A stretch of DNA of 64,000 nt from Chionis minor (taxonomy: Eukaryota > Chordata > Aves > Charadriiformes > Chionididae), in NCBI GenBank assembly GCA_013398295.1, contig VZSF01006722.1, forward strand, positions 1,934,198-1,998,197, written 5' to 3'. Shown here in pieces: positions 38,985-51,450 of this stretch. A program made the position numbers and the translations under genes. Every line of letters begins with the position of its first letter. The stretch's first letter is position 1. The notes under the pieces are model-generated. The model saw only the letters and a list, made by a program, of their open reading frames with translations. It did not search any database and was not told the DNA's origin.

Positions 38985-39475
38985 GTTTTCATCAGGGAGC
39001 AGCAAGGGCCAGAGGGTCCCTAGGGGGCATGGAACCAAGGGGAATAACCTGGCCAGCAGGGCAGGGATCTCATTGGCAGGGGCCACCCCACAGCACCTGG
39101 GCAGGACAGGCCCAGAGATAGTAGCCAGGTCCAACCAAGAGTCGAAATCACCAGGCAAGTTCATGGTGATGAAGCAGGTCTGAGGTCAAGCCAGGAAGTC
39201 AGTCTGCCAGTCAGTCAGGTCCAGCAATTGCCAGGCAGAACCCAAGTCAAGCTGGGAAGTCATCCCGCAGAGGTCAAGGTGACCTGGACACTTTGGGGGC
39301 ATAGCTGCAGCAGAGCTGAAAAGCAATGTTTCTCCAGAGTGTTTTAGGCAAGAAGTAAAGGCACAAGGCTGAGCTTAAGCAGAGCTCCTGGTCCTGTGGG
39401 TGTGGGTGGGGGTGCCAGCTAAGGCAGCTCAGGGCCATTAAGGTCTATTAGTGCACTCGGGCACCCTGACCAAGT
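38985..39475 (+). repeat. GC-rich dispersed repeat, copy 2 (longer)
   Basis: Collinear with 33245-33560 over its 5' part (GGCCAGCA through GCAGGTCTGAGGTCAAG) and its 3' part (GCTGAGCTTAAGCAGAGCTC onward). Between these it carries an extra roughly 150 bp. That insert includes a diverged direct repeat about 61 bp apart: GTCAAGCCAGGAAGTCA at 39185 and GTCAAGCTGGGAAGTCA at 39246. The extra part is therefore either an internal minisatellite expansion or sequence deleted from copy 1. No coding potential is credible. The family is not recognised; LTR or satellite-derived DNA are options. Confidence 0.7.
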
Positions 39476-40494
39476 GCTATGTGCTACCTAAAATTTTACT
39501 ACCTGCTGTGTTTATCACATCTGCCAAATATTGTTGACCCTTGTGCTAGGGTAGGGATATTTTAGCTGGTTTTGCTACATTTGTGCTGTAGCCTGAGCAC
39601 GTCTTAGCTAGATTTCTGTCGGGTGATACTTAAAAGAAGCTAATCTCTTTCACACAGAAAGGCTTTTCCTCAAAAAAACCCCCTAAAATCTGCATCTAAA
39701 TTATTCTTTCTGTGCATTTATAAAGAACATCTAGGAATATAATGGTCTGTTCCTCTGTTTGAATGGTCAATAAAATGGTACAGACTGGAAGGATAGGATG
39801 AGAAATAGACATGACCAGACAGAAGCAGTTGTAAGTCTTGGACTCTGACACTAAAGGCAGGATTTAACTGTCTAAATGCAAGTACTTTCCATTTGAGGTG
39901 CCCTAGAGTATCCAAGATATCCACACATATGATCTTTGCCAACAGGCTTTAAACCAGGTACGTCAGGGGATGGTGATGACAGCTTGCAGATAAGTGAGGG
40001 AACAGAAGTCGGGGCAGTAAATACATGGGACAGGGTGACAGGAGCAAGAGAGCCCCCAGGAAGGATAAGACAGGTTAGAAGAAGGTTTGCCTCCAGTGTT
40101 TGTGCATAAATGCACACAGTCTGGGAAGCAAACAGGAGGAGCTAGAGCTCTGCGTGTGGGCACAGAGCTAAGACATCAGGAGAATAACTGAGATGTGGCA
40201 GGAGCTCTGCACTGTAAAGAGCATGCAGGCTCTTTAGGAGCGATGGCCAGGGAAGACAAGGAAGGGGGGTGCTATCTATGTGAGGGAGCAGCCTGGATGC
40301 TTGGAGCTCTTTTGTGGAATGAAAAATACAGTGACTAAGGGTCACGATCAGAGGACAGCCTGGGAAAAGCAACGTTATAGTGGGAATCCATTACAAATCA
40401 TGTGGTCAATATTAGGAAATGGATGAAGTCTTCTTTAAGCAACTCAAGGAAGTCACCAGTTCACCAAACCCGGTTCTTATGGATTGCCACCCTA
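39476..40494. other. Noncoding DNA between repeats
   Basis: No gene recognised. The minus-strand open frames near 39.7-40.4 kb (up to 81 codons) overlap each other in several frames and have no domain. The last part before 40,495 may include more decayed CR1 that I cannot align by eye. Confidence 0.5.
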
Positions 40495-41133
40495 GCACTG
40501 GAAGTTTCTGCTGAAAAGGACCTGGGGATGCTGGTGGGCCATAGACTAAGCATAAAGGTATCAACAGGAGTGTAGCCAGTAGATCAAAGAGTGATTATTC
40601 CCCTCTGTTTGCCACTTTTGAGACTGTATCTGGAATACTGCCTTCAGTTTTGGGCTCCCCAGTACAAGGAAGATGCTGGTAAACTTGAGCAAGTCTAGCA
40701 GTGAGCTGCCAAGATGGTCAGGAGGCTAAAGTACATGCCCTGTCAGGAGAACCTGAAGGAACTGTGCTTCTTTAGAGAGCGAGATTGTTTAGGGAAAGTG
40801 TGGGGCACCTGATACCTAAGAGGAGGTTTCTGGGAAGACAGAGCCAATTTCTTTAGTAAGGAGCACAGTGGGAGAACGAGAGCCATAAATTGAAACGGGG
40901 GAAGTTATAGCTGGAAGTAAGGAAAAAAATGTTCCACTGTGAGGATAATTAAGCATTGGAGCAGGGGACCAAAGAAATTATGGAATCTGCATCGTTGAAA
41001 GTTTTCAAGACTCAATTGGGTGAAGCACGGAGCAATGTCATCTGAATGTCGTGTTGACCCTCCTTTGAACAGGGTGTTGGACTGGAGACCTTTTGAGGTT
41101 CCTTCCAGCTGGAAGGATAATGCAGTTCTGTTG
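40495..41133 (+). mobile_element. CR1 LINE 3' region, decayed
   Basis: Plus-strand CR1 sequence from the C-terminal part of ORF2 to the tail. Recognisable segments in order are GAAAAGGACCTGGGGATGCT, GTGATTATTCCCCTCTG, TGGAATACTGCCTTCAGTTT and TTGGGCTCCCCAGTACAAG. Later come GCATTGGAGCAGGGGACC and GTGTTGGACTGGAGACC, and finally CCTTCCAGCTGGAAGGAT in place of the usual CCTTCCAACC. ORF2 is broken throughout by stops and indels. The 147-codon minus-strand frame at 40905-41348 lies largely antisense to this element and is not a gene. Divergence is clearly higher than in the copy at 59.2-62.1 kb, so the insertion is older. Start is approximate. Confidence 0.85.
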
Positions 41134-41929
41134 TATGTGGCACATACGTGGTGCAGAAACCCCAGGAGATGGAATGATGGATATAGGCTACATGGAGAAC
41201 CCAGGGAAGCATCAGATGGCTTCAAGAGCTTGTGTTTAGGCAAATGAAAGCTTGCTTGACTTTCCAAAGTGACCAGGTGACACACTGATCTTCCCATCAT
41301 CAGTGAAGTATATGCAGAGGAGTATATGCCTACCTTTTCTTTTTCCATTTCCTTTTAGCTGTTTTATCACTTTAGAATTCATTTCAGGGGAATTTATCAT
41401 TATGGTCTTTTGACCAGATGGAAAGACTTTTCTGGCACTTCCTAACAAGTAAAATTCTCTTCAAAATGCCATTCAAACTAGGGACCATGTTTCAAGGTTT
41501 GGTCAGCACATTCTTGATGAATATCAAGTCCATACTAGAATAGGCATCACTGAAGCTAAAAATAGGGACAGGAGCAAATAGACTTTAAAATGTTCAAATA
41601 AGTAATAAACCAATGAAAACCAGTCTGACTTATGATGTTTTTGTGGACAGCTGACAACAAAGTTCTTTTTCTGCTGTAATTTAAATGCTGATAGGCTTGC
41701 GTCATGTGTCGCTATATTAAGGACGTGTCTGACAGCACCTTCTCTGCGACAGGTCTTGTCAAGGTTGAGATGTCATGTTTGCATACCAGTGTATACCAGT
41801 GAGCTGGATTATTCCTTCCAACTGATTTTTGTTATTTATGAAAATATAAGGGAAATAAAATGCAGAGCAGGGATTTTCTGACTCAACAACTTAATGCAGC
41901 TCAGAGCAGATTGAAGTTTTGTTTTCACT
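41134..41929. other. Noncoding DNA after the CR1 copy
   Basis: No gene recognised. A short local duplication of ATACCAGTG lies near 41785-41802. Confidence 0.5.
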
Positions 41930-42530
41930 ATCTATATATTACGCTGTAGTGTTGCCTATTAAATTCAAGCTGAGCAGAAGAAAAGGAAGAATTTGCATAT
42001 CCATTTCCATTCAAGTTATGGACTTTTAAATCCATGTTGCTTGTGTCTATAGACTAATGAGTGCACCATTATGGAGGAGGCTTAGTATGTCACTGCACTT
42101 GGCATGTCCAGGTTTTTGCTCGGCATATAATATTTTGAGAGCCATTTTTTTCAAGCATAGCGTAATAGGCTTTAACTTTGCTAAGCTTTTCTGCCAGGCC
42201 TCCAGTGCCCTGCTGTTCTATTATATTGAACTTGTAAGCAGGACGCTCTGCCAGGCTCACCCAGATTACTGCTGCAATAAGGGCCCTGCTGAGTGACTAG
42301 TGTCATGATAAGTGCTAGGGAGGGAGTTCACCATCTTGGCATACTGTTCTCATCTTATTAAATTCAGCTTTGTGGAAGCAGGGAGTCTGCCTCTCGGCCT
42401 CACTGGCTCTGGCTCAGTCCAACTGCTACTGTCAGACAATATGAAAATAGGAACCACCACAGCTAATGGCAGGTGCTGCACCACCACAGCTGAGGAAAAA
42501 AGAGAGCTTTTTCTTTTTTTCACTTTTTTC
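41930..42530. promoter_or_regulatory. Candidate conserved noncoding/enhancer block
   Basis: Non-repetitive, balanced-composition sequence including a perfect octamer ATTTGCAT (41991-41998, POU-type site). A doubled ACCACCACAGCT-like motif with RUNX-type ACCACA occurs near 42454-42490. The texture resembles vertebrate conserved noncoding elements. No conservation data are available here and the motifs are short, so this is only a pointer for comparison. Confidence 0.2.
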
Positions 42531-44137
42531 TTTTTAATAGGCACTTGACTGGATTGATTTGAAAACATTTAGCTTTTTAATATTATTATGGCCCTCATAC
42601 CCACAGATACTTGCTGAGCTACTGTTCTTTTTGAACATGTTTATTCTGTCCACTTCATACAGCCACCTTTGTTCATGTTTACTTACATGCAGGAAACATA
42701 ATGTAGCAAACAAGCCCTTGGAACAGGTCTGATACCATTCAGATTTGGTAAAGGATGGTATTGTAAAGATCCCGTCCTGACATCCATATTAAGGCAAAAC
42801 TCCCTACTGGGGGTTGCCTGAGGAAAATTTCCTGAATTCCAGTCTCGGGTTTCTACTGGGAGTAAAGCACGTTAGCTGTTCAAGCCCCCCTGAACTCAGT
42901 GACACCTGCTTACCTAATTCTCATATTTCTTTTTAAAAATGTAATTTTTAGTTTTGGGTGGACGATTCGGAATCTTCCCAGAGCCCTAAAATGACCGGCT
43001 GTGATCTAAGTGTAAGCAACGCTGCTGAATGCAGCAGGAAAAGTGCAACATTCAAAGAGAGGAGACAGAGAACAGGGGAATATGTGTTTGCGAGGAAGAA
43101 AATAAAAATCACTCATTTTGTCTTATGAATTTCCACAGTAGTAAAGCATGGTTTAAGTCTGAATATCAGTTTCTAAAAGAGTATTTGCACTTTATTTTTG
43201 AGCCTAAGGCTCTTTTGAGCTAAGAATGAAAAAGCCCTTGCAAGGGCTGGTAGAAGGATAGATAAATTACTTGTGCACTTGTTGGTGTCTGAGCATGTAT
43301 AGATTCTTCCTTGACATCAGCAAATACATTGTTTCTTAATGTTCAACAATAAATGTTCAAATAATCCCATTATTGTCACTTCATCCTTTGTAAATTGGAC
43401 ATGATCATCACATGAAGTGTAACCTTTCTGACAGAAATATCGATGTGATCCAGCTACAGAAGTCATTATATAGCAAAACCAAGTTGGGATCAATATAAAA
43501 TCCAGATTTTCAAATGCGTTTATGGCAGGAGTTGCTAAGTCTGGCAGGTTGCAGTTCAGCAGCACACTTGTTGGCCACGTCAGTCTTCATAAGAGTGACA
43601 GGTTTGATTAGACTCTTTGAGAGAGGCTGATTCAAAAATTCAGACAAAATAATATCTTTCTGCCAATTTGCAATATCACATTCACAATCCATTCCAGACT
43701 CATCAAAGGTAAGGAATATAGGACTTAACATTTTAATCCCCCCTGAGTAAATGAATAAGGAAATTATGTCTCCAAAAAGTGTGGGGATTTCTCCCCCTGA
43801 AAAACAAGAGTGGAGAACTATTAGTGAAGGTGACTACCATGAATATTGTGTGTCAGACCTTTCAAATCCCAGGCAATTGGCATGCAAGGGAATTCCTGTC
43901 AAAATTCAAGGGCAAATGAAAGGATAAAACAAACCTATCTGGTCAAGTTCATTTGTTAGACAAGTCCAACTTGTTTATACTTGTTTTTAACTTCTATATT
44001 GCATTCATGAAGTTGCTATTTGTAAAGGTTTTTAAATGTTCCTTCTAAGTCACACTTTTTATTCTTTTTTCCTTTTTTTTTTTTCTTTCTAAATTCCTTA
44101 AGTCTTTCTTGTTATCCTGATTCACTGTGATGGTATT
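42531..44137. other. Noncoding DNA; possible old palindromic repeat inside
   Basis: No gene recognised. Around 42765-42860 the words GATCCCGTCCTGAC and GGCAAAACTCCCTACTGG recall the ancient amniote repeat pattern built on GGCAAAACTCCCATTGAC, but too little is kept to be sure. Two overlapping minus-strand frames at 43317-43731 are discussed under rejected items. Confidence 0.45.
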
Positions 44138-44156
44138 GGGGGGGAGGGGGGAGGGG
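44138..44156 (+). repeat. G-rich tract with quadruplex potential
   Basis: G7-A-G6-A-G4 in 19 bases. At least four runs of three or more G with one-base loops can be drawn, which fits the usual pattern for an intramolecular G-quadruplex on the plus strand. A polypyrimidine run (CTTTTTTTTTTTTCTTTC, near 44070) lies 50 bp upstream. No promoter or gene is visible nearby. Confidence 0.75.
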
Positions 44157-45177
44157 TGTTGGGCTTTTTTTGCTCTGATTACTGTATGGTTCACACAGAC
44201 CAAATTGCAAAGAAAGGCATGATTAATTTAGAAGAGGTTTTAACATTAACTTTTCTCCTTTTATCCACCTCTTTCACTATAGACTTAAAAAGTTTACTTG
44301 AAATTCAAAACACTGCATCTAATGAGTAGATTACAGGGAAATGGTTGCTGGAAATTGTCCAGAAGTGTAACCAAGAGGTATGTAGAGAAAGCTAACAATC
44401 TCAAGTGAAGTTTTTGCATTGTATGGAATTGGTTTTATTTTGGTTTACTTTCAGAAAACACAAAGATCTCAGGCTTAGATCTTTGCCACTGAATCCAGGC
44501 TTGTAACCAATAAATGTGGGGTAATTGTGGCATGATTCAGAAAATATTTTATGAGGAATGCATGAAATCTACTCCAACTTAGAGATGACCCTAATCTCTA
44601 GGTGTTGTGCCTGCAAACGTGGAAAAAAGAAGTTGCGTATTAATGTTAATTAAACAGGTTTATCTTTGGTTTTCATGCTGTAATTTAAGCAATTCAATGG
44701 GGAGTTACTCCTCTGTCAAATTCTGAGAGATTAAATGGCCTTGGGATGTGACCTCTCTTTGTGAGGGGGAGCATCAACTCAGGATTCAGTTCTTTCAGAT
44801 TTTTCTTCATTTTAATATTGAAGAAGAGTGCCCCTGAGATCTTCCAAGTGAGCAGCAAAATTGTAACAGGATAGCAGAGCTGGAACCACTCTTTTCTGTG
44901 GTAAATCTGGATGCTGAAACTTGATTCCATCTTCAGTGATTTTGCAGCTGAAGAGTCTAGCGCTTTTAAATTGCGACAATGAGGTGGGCAAGACATTCTG
45001 AATGAAGGTGGGCCTATGAAAAAGTATTCACACGTGTCTTCCATTCGTTAGATAAAAATAACATGGAGTGCATTACCAAAGACAAGTGCACCTTACCATA
45101 ACACCTCAGGCATCCATTTCCTGGTTAGCTGACAACCTCTTTTTGCAAAAGATATTTGTCAAGTACAACAGATAGAC

Positions 45178-45212
<35 letters not shown>

Positions 45213-48200
45213 GACAGACAGACAGACAGACATTAGCTATATAAGCCCAGGTATGCCTGTAGTATGTTGGGAAAAGTAATGAACATAGAAGACTGAAACA
45301 ATGGACCAATCATGTAGTCATTTTAATAAAGTCAAGTTGTCTGTGTTTCCTTTTTTATATATGTGTATTTTTTTCTATATATATCAAAACAGCATTTTTT
45401 GATATGGCAGTTTGGATGTAAATATAGCCTTGCAGTGTTTGTGGCAGAAACACTGAATCATTATGGTAGCGCACGGCAGTGAAAGAGAAAAACAAATGAA
45501 TCTATTTTCACTGTCCAAGTTGAATGAAATGTGAAAAATAAACAAACAGCACAGATGGTGAAACAGTTTAAATTTTTAATACTCTTCCAGTGTTAATAAT
45601 TTCCGATATTTACAACAGCATGATAGCAACATATATTAAAATATGTTATTTTATTCTTAAAAAAAAAATTAAGCAGATGAGCAATTCACAATTTTCAGCA
45701 AAGTCATATTTAAAAAAATATTTTTGGAACATAATCAGTTTAAATTTTCCTGCATGAATATTAAGCAATCTGTTCAAATGCTAAATCTTTGGCGGGATCT
45801 TATTTCTGTCTACTGTGGGTAACATATCTGAAAACTTACAATTCCGTATGCTGATTTCCTTTTCTTTATTAATTTGCTAAGTCCAGAAATGTAAGTGTAG
45901 ACAAGCAGAACTAGAATTCTCAGTAACTCTCCTCATTGTTTTTCAGTATTCTCACAAACAGAACGCAAATTTTGGAGAGGATCCCAAATGGCAGGTGCTG
46001 ACACTAAGTAGAGAGAGGAACAGCCTTCTTGTTAACATATTATCTGCTCCTCACCTACCACTGCTCTGTTACAAAACTCATTGACAATGAAAGCTAAATG
46101 AACTAACTGAAAACTAATTTAGTACTGTTACAAATATTTCAGACAGCTGCATAAACCTTTCTGCAGCTTAAATGCAAACCAAGCAAAGAACCTCTGAAAT
46201 CTTCTCTATGCCTAGCCACGTTGGATAATATCCAAGCAACTATATTTTCTTTCCAGAGCAAATTTAAAGCATTCTTTGCAAAAGGTGGTGTCCTGGAGAG
46301 ATGAACTGGGAAAACAGAAAGACAGATGGAGGAAATCAAATGAATCAGGTACTGATGCTTGCACAGGGAAGTGAATGAGGAAGACAAGTAGTTCATATGA
46401 CCTTAGTAGATCCATATTGCTGTGTAACAGACCCATTAATAAATGATATGATGTTAGAGAATTCTATGCATTAACAGTTGATGTAAGTCTCCTCCCAAGT
46501 CACAAGAGACCCTATCTCCTTAACCACCATCTCTAATTTCTTTATTTCTTCTCCCTGAGGGATACTACGACTCCTAGCTTGTTAAGGGGAGAGGAGATGA
46601 GAAGAAATGTTAGTTTATACAGTGTTGCAAGTAGTGAATGTAATGATATTTATAATACTTATTCAAGTTACTTTTGCTTCTGATACCAAAATGGCAAATA
46701 CTGAGAAGCTAACGTTTAGGTCCCCTAATTAAGAGAAAAATACAGCTCTCACAGGCTTTGTTCTTGTGTTCAATAGTTTCCTTCAAATTTGGAGAAACAA
46801 GCACACTTGCAGGTCTGCCTTTGTCCTATTGCCCTCCCATTCTAAAGATGACCATCCCGTTTGGTAGATATTGACAGGCTTATCAGGAATATCATGGGGC
46901 CAGTTCTGTGAACATGAAGTTTTCTTGTCAGAAGCAACAGAATGGTTGACTGTGTCCCATTAAGTGACTATAATATTTATTGAGGGAACAACCAATCTGT
47001 TCAAAGGGTTTGAGGTGGGGGAGAGGGTATTATTGGACATTTCTCACAAAAATGTTAATTTTTAATTTTTTGCCCCCCCCAAATAAATGTAGCAAATTTT
47101 TTTTGCAATGAGATTTTTGTTTGTCATTTCCTTATTCATGCTCCTCTTTTCTTCCTTTCTTTACCACTGGAAACAATGAGAAGGAAGGAAAAAAAAACAA
47201 AAGCAAAATGGAAACCAGAAGCTCTTTGAACAGAATTTATACCAACAACAGATGTAATAGGAAAGAAATGAGAAAGGAGAAAAGCTCTGTCCGCCTACTA
47301 CAACTACATAAACCTCCTTTCCATTGTTCTTCCCTTTCTTCCATCAAAGTCCAGATTGTGTCTCTTGTTCTCTTAGACTGAAGAGCCAAAGAGCTCTTTT
47401 GCATAAAATCAGAGACAGGTATGTAGGGACTGACTATGATGGGTATCTTTTTATTTAGAGGTCCCCGTGAAGGATCATTCTGTTAAAGTTACTGACTGTG
47501 CTGTCATTCGTGGAGCTTTCTTTTCTATTTTCTCCTTTAACTTGAGGGTTGAACTTCCGCATTACCTAGCTGGATGGTGATGTTCAACTCATCCTGATTG
47601 TGTAGCATTCTGCTATGATGGAGGTGCTATGCCTCCTTAATATGCTTTACCTTTCTTCTGAGGGAGCTGCTGCTAGTTTTCCATACTCGTTTTGGAAACT
47701 GTAACCCTCTGATAGATGCTGTCAACCTTGTAAGCTTTGCTGGGTAAACATGAAACTGTGGTCTTAGCTTGCTTCTAGGCAAATGATAAAGGGAGGAGAG
47801 GATGCTTATCGTGTACCCACTTAATGGGTAGGTACATAGTGCACTGCTGGGATTTTCCAAAATGGTTGGTGGCTGAAGGTGTTTTGGCTGGTGGGTGCCC
47901 CAGTTGAGACACCTTATAATGAGCCTGAGTTTTGGAAAACAGCCTTTGTACCCAGGCCTTTAGCAACAAGCGCTAGTCACTCTCAGACACTTGGCAATGA
48001 GCTGCCTTGTTTTCCTCTTTGATTTTTGCAGCCTTCACTGTGGGCCACCTCTGGTGACTATCACAAAGCCCATCTATATTAAAATATAGTTTAGCTGGTA
48101 CCTGTGATAGATTCACATCCTTTACATAACAGCCACAAGAGGGGGATGTGGAATACTCACTGCATGGTAGGTTTTAGTCCACTGTTTCTGACAGTTGTCA

Positions 48201-48479
48201 GTGTTATTGATAGCTTCTAAGATTTTCACCATCCAGCCACTTTTAGCACCAGGCTTATCTTCCTGGAGATCACAGCTTGCAACAGTATATTTTTAGTTAG
48301 GAGAAACCTTTAGAGGGGCTTCAGATAGAAATATTCTGTCAACTGAATTTGCCCCCCTTTTACTTATTAATAGAACAGTTACAGTTGTTTGACACTTTCA
48401 GAGAACTATGCAGCTATCTCAACACAGAAAAAGGGATTAATGGTACAACGCGATTTTTTTCCAATAAATGAATTCTAAT
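44157..48479. other. Unique noncoding DNA with simple repeats
   Basis: No gene recognised. It includes the GATA/GACA microsatellite at 45170-45231, AT-rich tracts near 45355-45383 and 45659-45725, and a C8 run near 47073-47080. The 116-codon minus-strand frame at 44694-45044 has no recognised domain. Confidence 0.55.
45170..45231. repeat. (GATA)n/(GACA)n microsatellite
   Basis: A compound tetranucleotide tract: GATA/GACA mixed at the left, then mainly GACA with one GAGACA interruption, ending before TTAGC. Length is about 62 bp. Such tracts are highly variable in length. GATA/GACA repeats are known for accumulating on some reptile and bird sex chromosomes (Bkm-type), but one locus of this size says nothing about chromosome identity. 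Confidence 0.95.
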
Positions 48480-48905
48480 TGATACACAGATGCTAATCAC
48501 AGGAAACCCGTTTTACAGCAACTGTGCTGTGATGGGCTATTTTAGGGGCAGAGTGGTGCATACTGTAGAAAATTCGTACATGAGGGCAAAAGGAATAGAC
48601 AATTGCTTTTGGGGACTGTGCAGATTAGTACATCATTGCATACTAACAAAGTGCTAATTGCTCCTTTTGACCACGGGCCCAGTTTACAGAGCTTTAGCAC
48701 AAATCTGCCCTGTGCACTAAATTACAAAACTAACACTGCATTATTTCTCGGTACAGCTTGCAAATTCTTGTAGGGCAGTATGCATTAGCTTTAATTGGAT
48801 GCAAAGAAAAAGGATGGCATAGAGATACTCACTTGCAATTTAGAAAGAACAGCCCTGGTGCTAATTACCCAGGTTACAAATGTTGCATTTGCTTTGTGAC
48901 TATAG
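48480..48905. promoter_or_regulatory. Candidate conserved noncoding/enhancer block
   Basis: Unique sequence with repeated homeodomain-type cores: GCTAATTG (48653-48660), TTAATTGG (48791-48798) and GCTAATTACC (48860-48869). It also has ACAAAG (48646-48651, SOX/TCF-type) and several TTTGCAT/TTGCAT-like words. Spacing and texture resemble developmental enhancers. It is an inference from motif content only, and AT-rich DNA produces such cores by chance. Confidence 0.25.
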
Positions 48906-51450
48906 TAGTAAAAGCAAACAGTATATATATATTTATATAATTTTAGATTATGTTTTAATATTGTATATAATAACTACACAAGCAATAATTTGTCTCTGCT
49001 TGGTAGTTAGCTAAAAAACAGGTGTGAACTACTTTGGACAGGTTGTTAGTACTGATTTTAGAGAAATTCTAAAATAGCAGCTGTTTAGAAGATTTGCCAA
49101 TTTGTTAATGACCATTCACAGTAACTGAGAAAGTAAAATAGAACCATGTAGAATAATGTCCCATCTTTATCTTTGTTAGAATCGCATTCAGAAAAGTAGG
49201 TGTTTTGGTTTGGAAAAATAGCATCTGATCTTCTCATTTTCTAGAAGTGTAGAATTATTTGCTCACAGACTCTTTCCACCCCTCCAAAAAGACAGAAGGA
49301 AGTATCATGGCTGGATACATGAAGAGTCAATAAGAGACTTTACTTGTCTGGAAAGGCATAAACCTACAGGTGTCATTCCCATTCTGCTGCACATCACTTA
49401 AACCTTTCCTGCACTGGACTCTTGATTTTGTTGTTCTGCTGACAGGAAAATTTGAAGATTGGGCTTCTTTCACATATTTGTTTGGTCCCTTTTTTTCTTT
49501 TCATACAGGAGTTCTTATAGGTCTGACACTTTCTTTAGATAGACAGCCTAGCACTAACTGGATTTAATATCTACTATAATTTAATTCTTGTTCTTCATTT
49601 GGGATTCTAGTACCAGAAGCCCAATCTGAGACTTCAGACATGCATTGTAGCATTTGAGGGTAGGGCATGTATCACAGTATTTTAGTAAGGAAAAGGTGTT
49701 TGGAAAGGGAAGAAAAAAAAAAAAAAAGCTATAGGGAATAATTCAGTGTCGTGAAAAGAATAGGCTAAAATATTTTGTGGGTTTTGCTTTCACACATTGT
49801 TAAAACAATATGAATACTGAATAACACAAATTCCACTCTCTAGTCTGTCTTTTATAATAAATGAGTTGATAAAAAAAAGCATAAAAAGCAACTGAAAAGG
49901 ACAGGTATGTGTCACCATAAGGGCACTCTGTGTCACAAAGCAAGTATGCCTTAGCGCCAGCCAAAACAACCACCCACTCAGGGTACTGAAGGGTAGGCAT
50001 GCTGTTATGACCCAGATTCAAATGGTGAGAGTAGGAGTGAGAAAGTGAAAGTGTTAATAATACTTCAAGCACAGAGCTAATGGGAGGGGAATTTCTGGGA
50101 TTCCCCTTTCAATTCCTATTCTCTCTCAAAAGACAGCTACAGAGTTCCCTCTGGAAAAAAAAAAAAATCTCTTTGGCTTATCACCAAATCTCGAATTTTT
50201 AGACTGAATGATGTGCAGCAGAACTGTGTACCTGTCCTGGCTGGAACTACATGTATGAGTACTGAAGAGGGATAGATGAATTGAGAGGTATAAAAAAATC
50301 ACAGAGGACTTGAAACTTTGACTAGTGCTGAAACACAATTTGAGAATGGAAAAAGATGGTTAATTTAAAATACTGACATACTTCTTTGTTTTGCTGCAGC
50401 TGACATAAATTTGAAAGACAATAAATCTGTTGCATCCATCAACACCAAATCCAGCAGCCTGCCCCACCAAGTAGTTTGCACAATGGCTTGTTGGAGAGGA
50501 TGGAGCTTATGAATACCATACTGCTGCAAAAACTCCTTTTTCTTACTCCTTCATGCGCCTAACTCAGTTCATTCTTATTAGAACGAGCATTGTTATGTTG
50601 CTGAAGTGTTTATATTTTACAGAAATACTAGGAAGCCTTCCAGCTCAGTTGGGCTTTGTATCATATTAACACTGAATGTGGTTAAACAAGAGTTAACATT
50701 TGCAAATTCAACCATTTTACAGTGGTTGCTTTTTTAGATTTTTATTAAGTTGAATAATTAAGAAATCAAGGTTTGATCAGACCTAGCAGCACCTACGTTG
50801 GACAACATTCATAACTACAAATTACTTGATCCATTGCAAGTAGGGGACTCATGTAGGTAGATTCTGTATAACAGACATACGGATTGCAGCATCAAGCTCT
50901 GGAAACTGCTACGCCTCAGGAAGTCCTGTATTCAGTGTGTTTTCACATAAGGGTAGGGTCATAAAGATAATCATGTGGTAGTTCTCTCTTGAACTTGTTA
51001 AAACTAAAGTGGGTTACAGGCCTACCACTATCTCTTTCTGTTAATGTTTTCTTCCTTTGATGTAGGCAGTTTTTTGGTCAGAAAGAATGAGAAATGTCAG
51101 TATGTGGTTGCTTGCTTACAATATTTAGAATGGCTGCAATAAATACGACTTTTCTGCAGAATAGAGATTATTTATTTACACTATCGGTTGTGCTTGTGGA
51201 GAGACTCCCCTAAGGTAGAGCATAAATGAATTAGAAGTGGGGCTCAGGGGTGGCTCATTAGCCTGCCTTCCCCTGAAGCTTTCCGGTGTTTGCAAGAGGG
51301 GCTGATGGAAGGTACAGGAGGGGAAGGAGGAGATTATCTCCTTTTGTGGTGGCTCTTGTCAAGGCTTTTTCTCCCAGTGACTGAGCGCAGATATTGAAAG
51401 TCTGTTCCATCTCCCCAATGTCTGATGTCAACATCAGATGTCATCCTTAG

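Noticed and set aside
40905..41348. 147-codon minus-strand open frame
   Set aside because: It is mostly antisense to a decayed CR1 3' region, whose strand lacks frequent stops; no protein character of its own.
43317..43731. Two overlapping minus-strand frames with cysteines (CECDIANWQKD, FCQKGYTSCDD)
   Set aside because: The spacing faintly recalls cysteine-rich extracellular domains, but the frames are in different registers, short, and no family pattern holds over more than a few residues.
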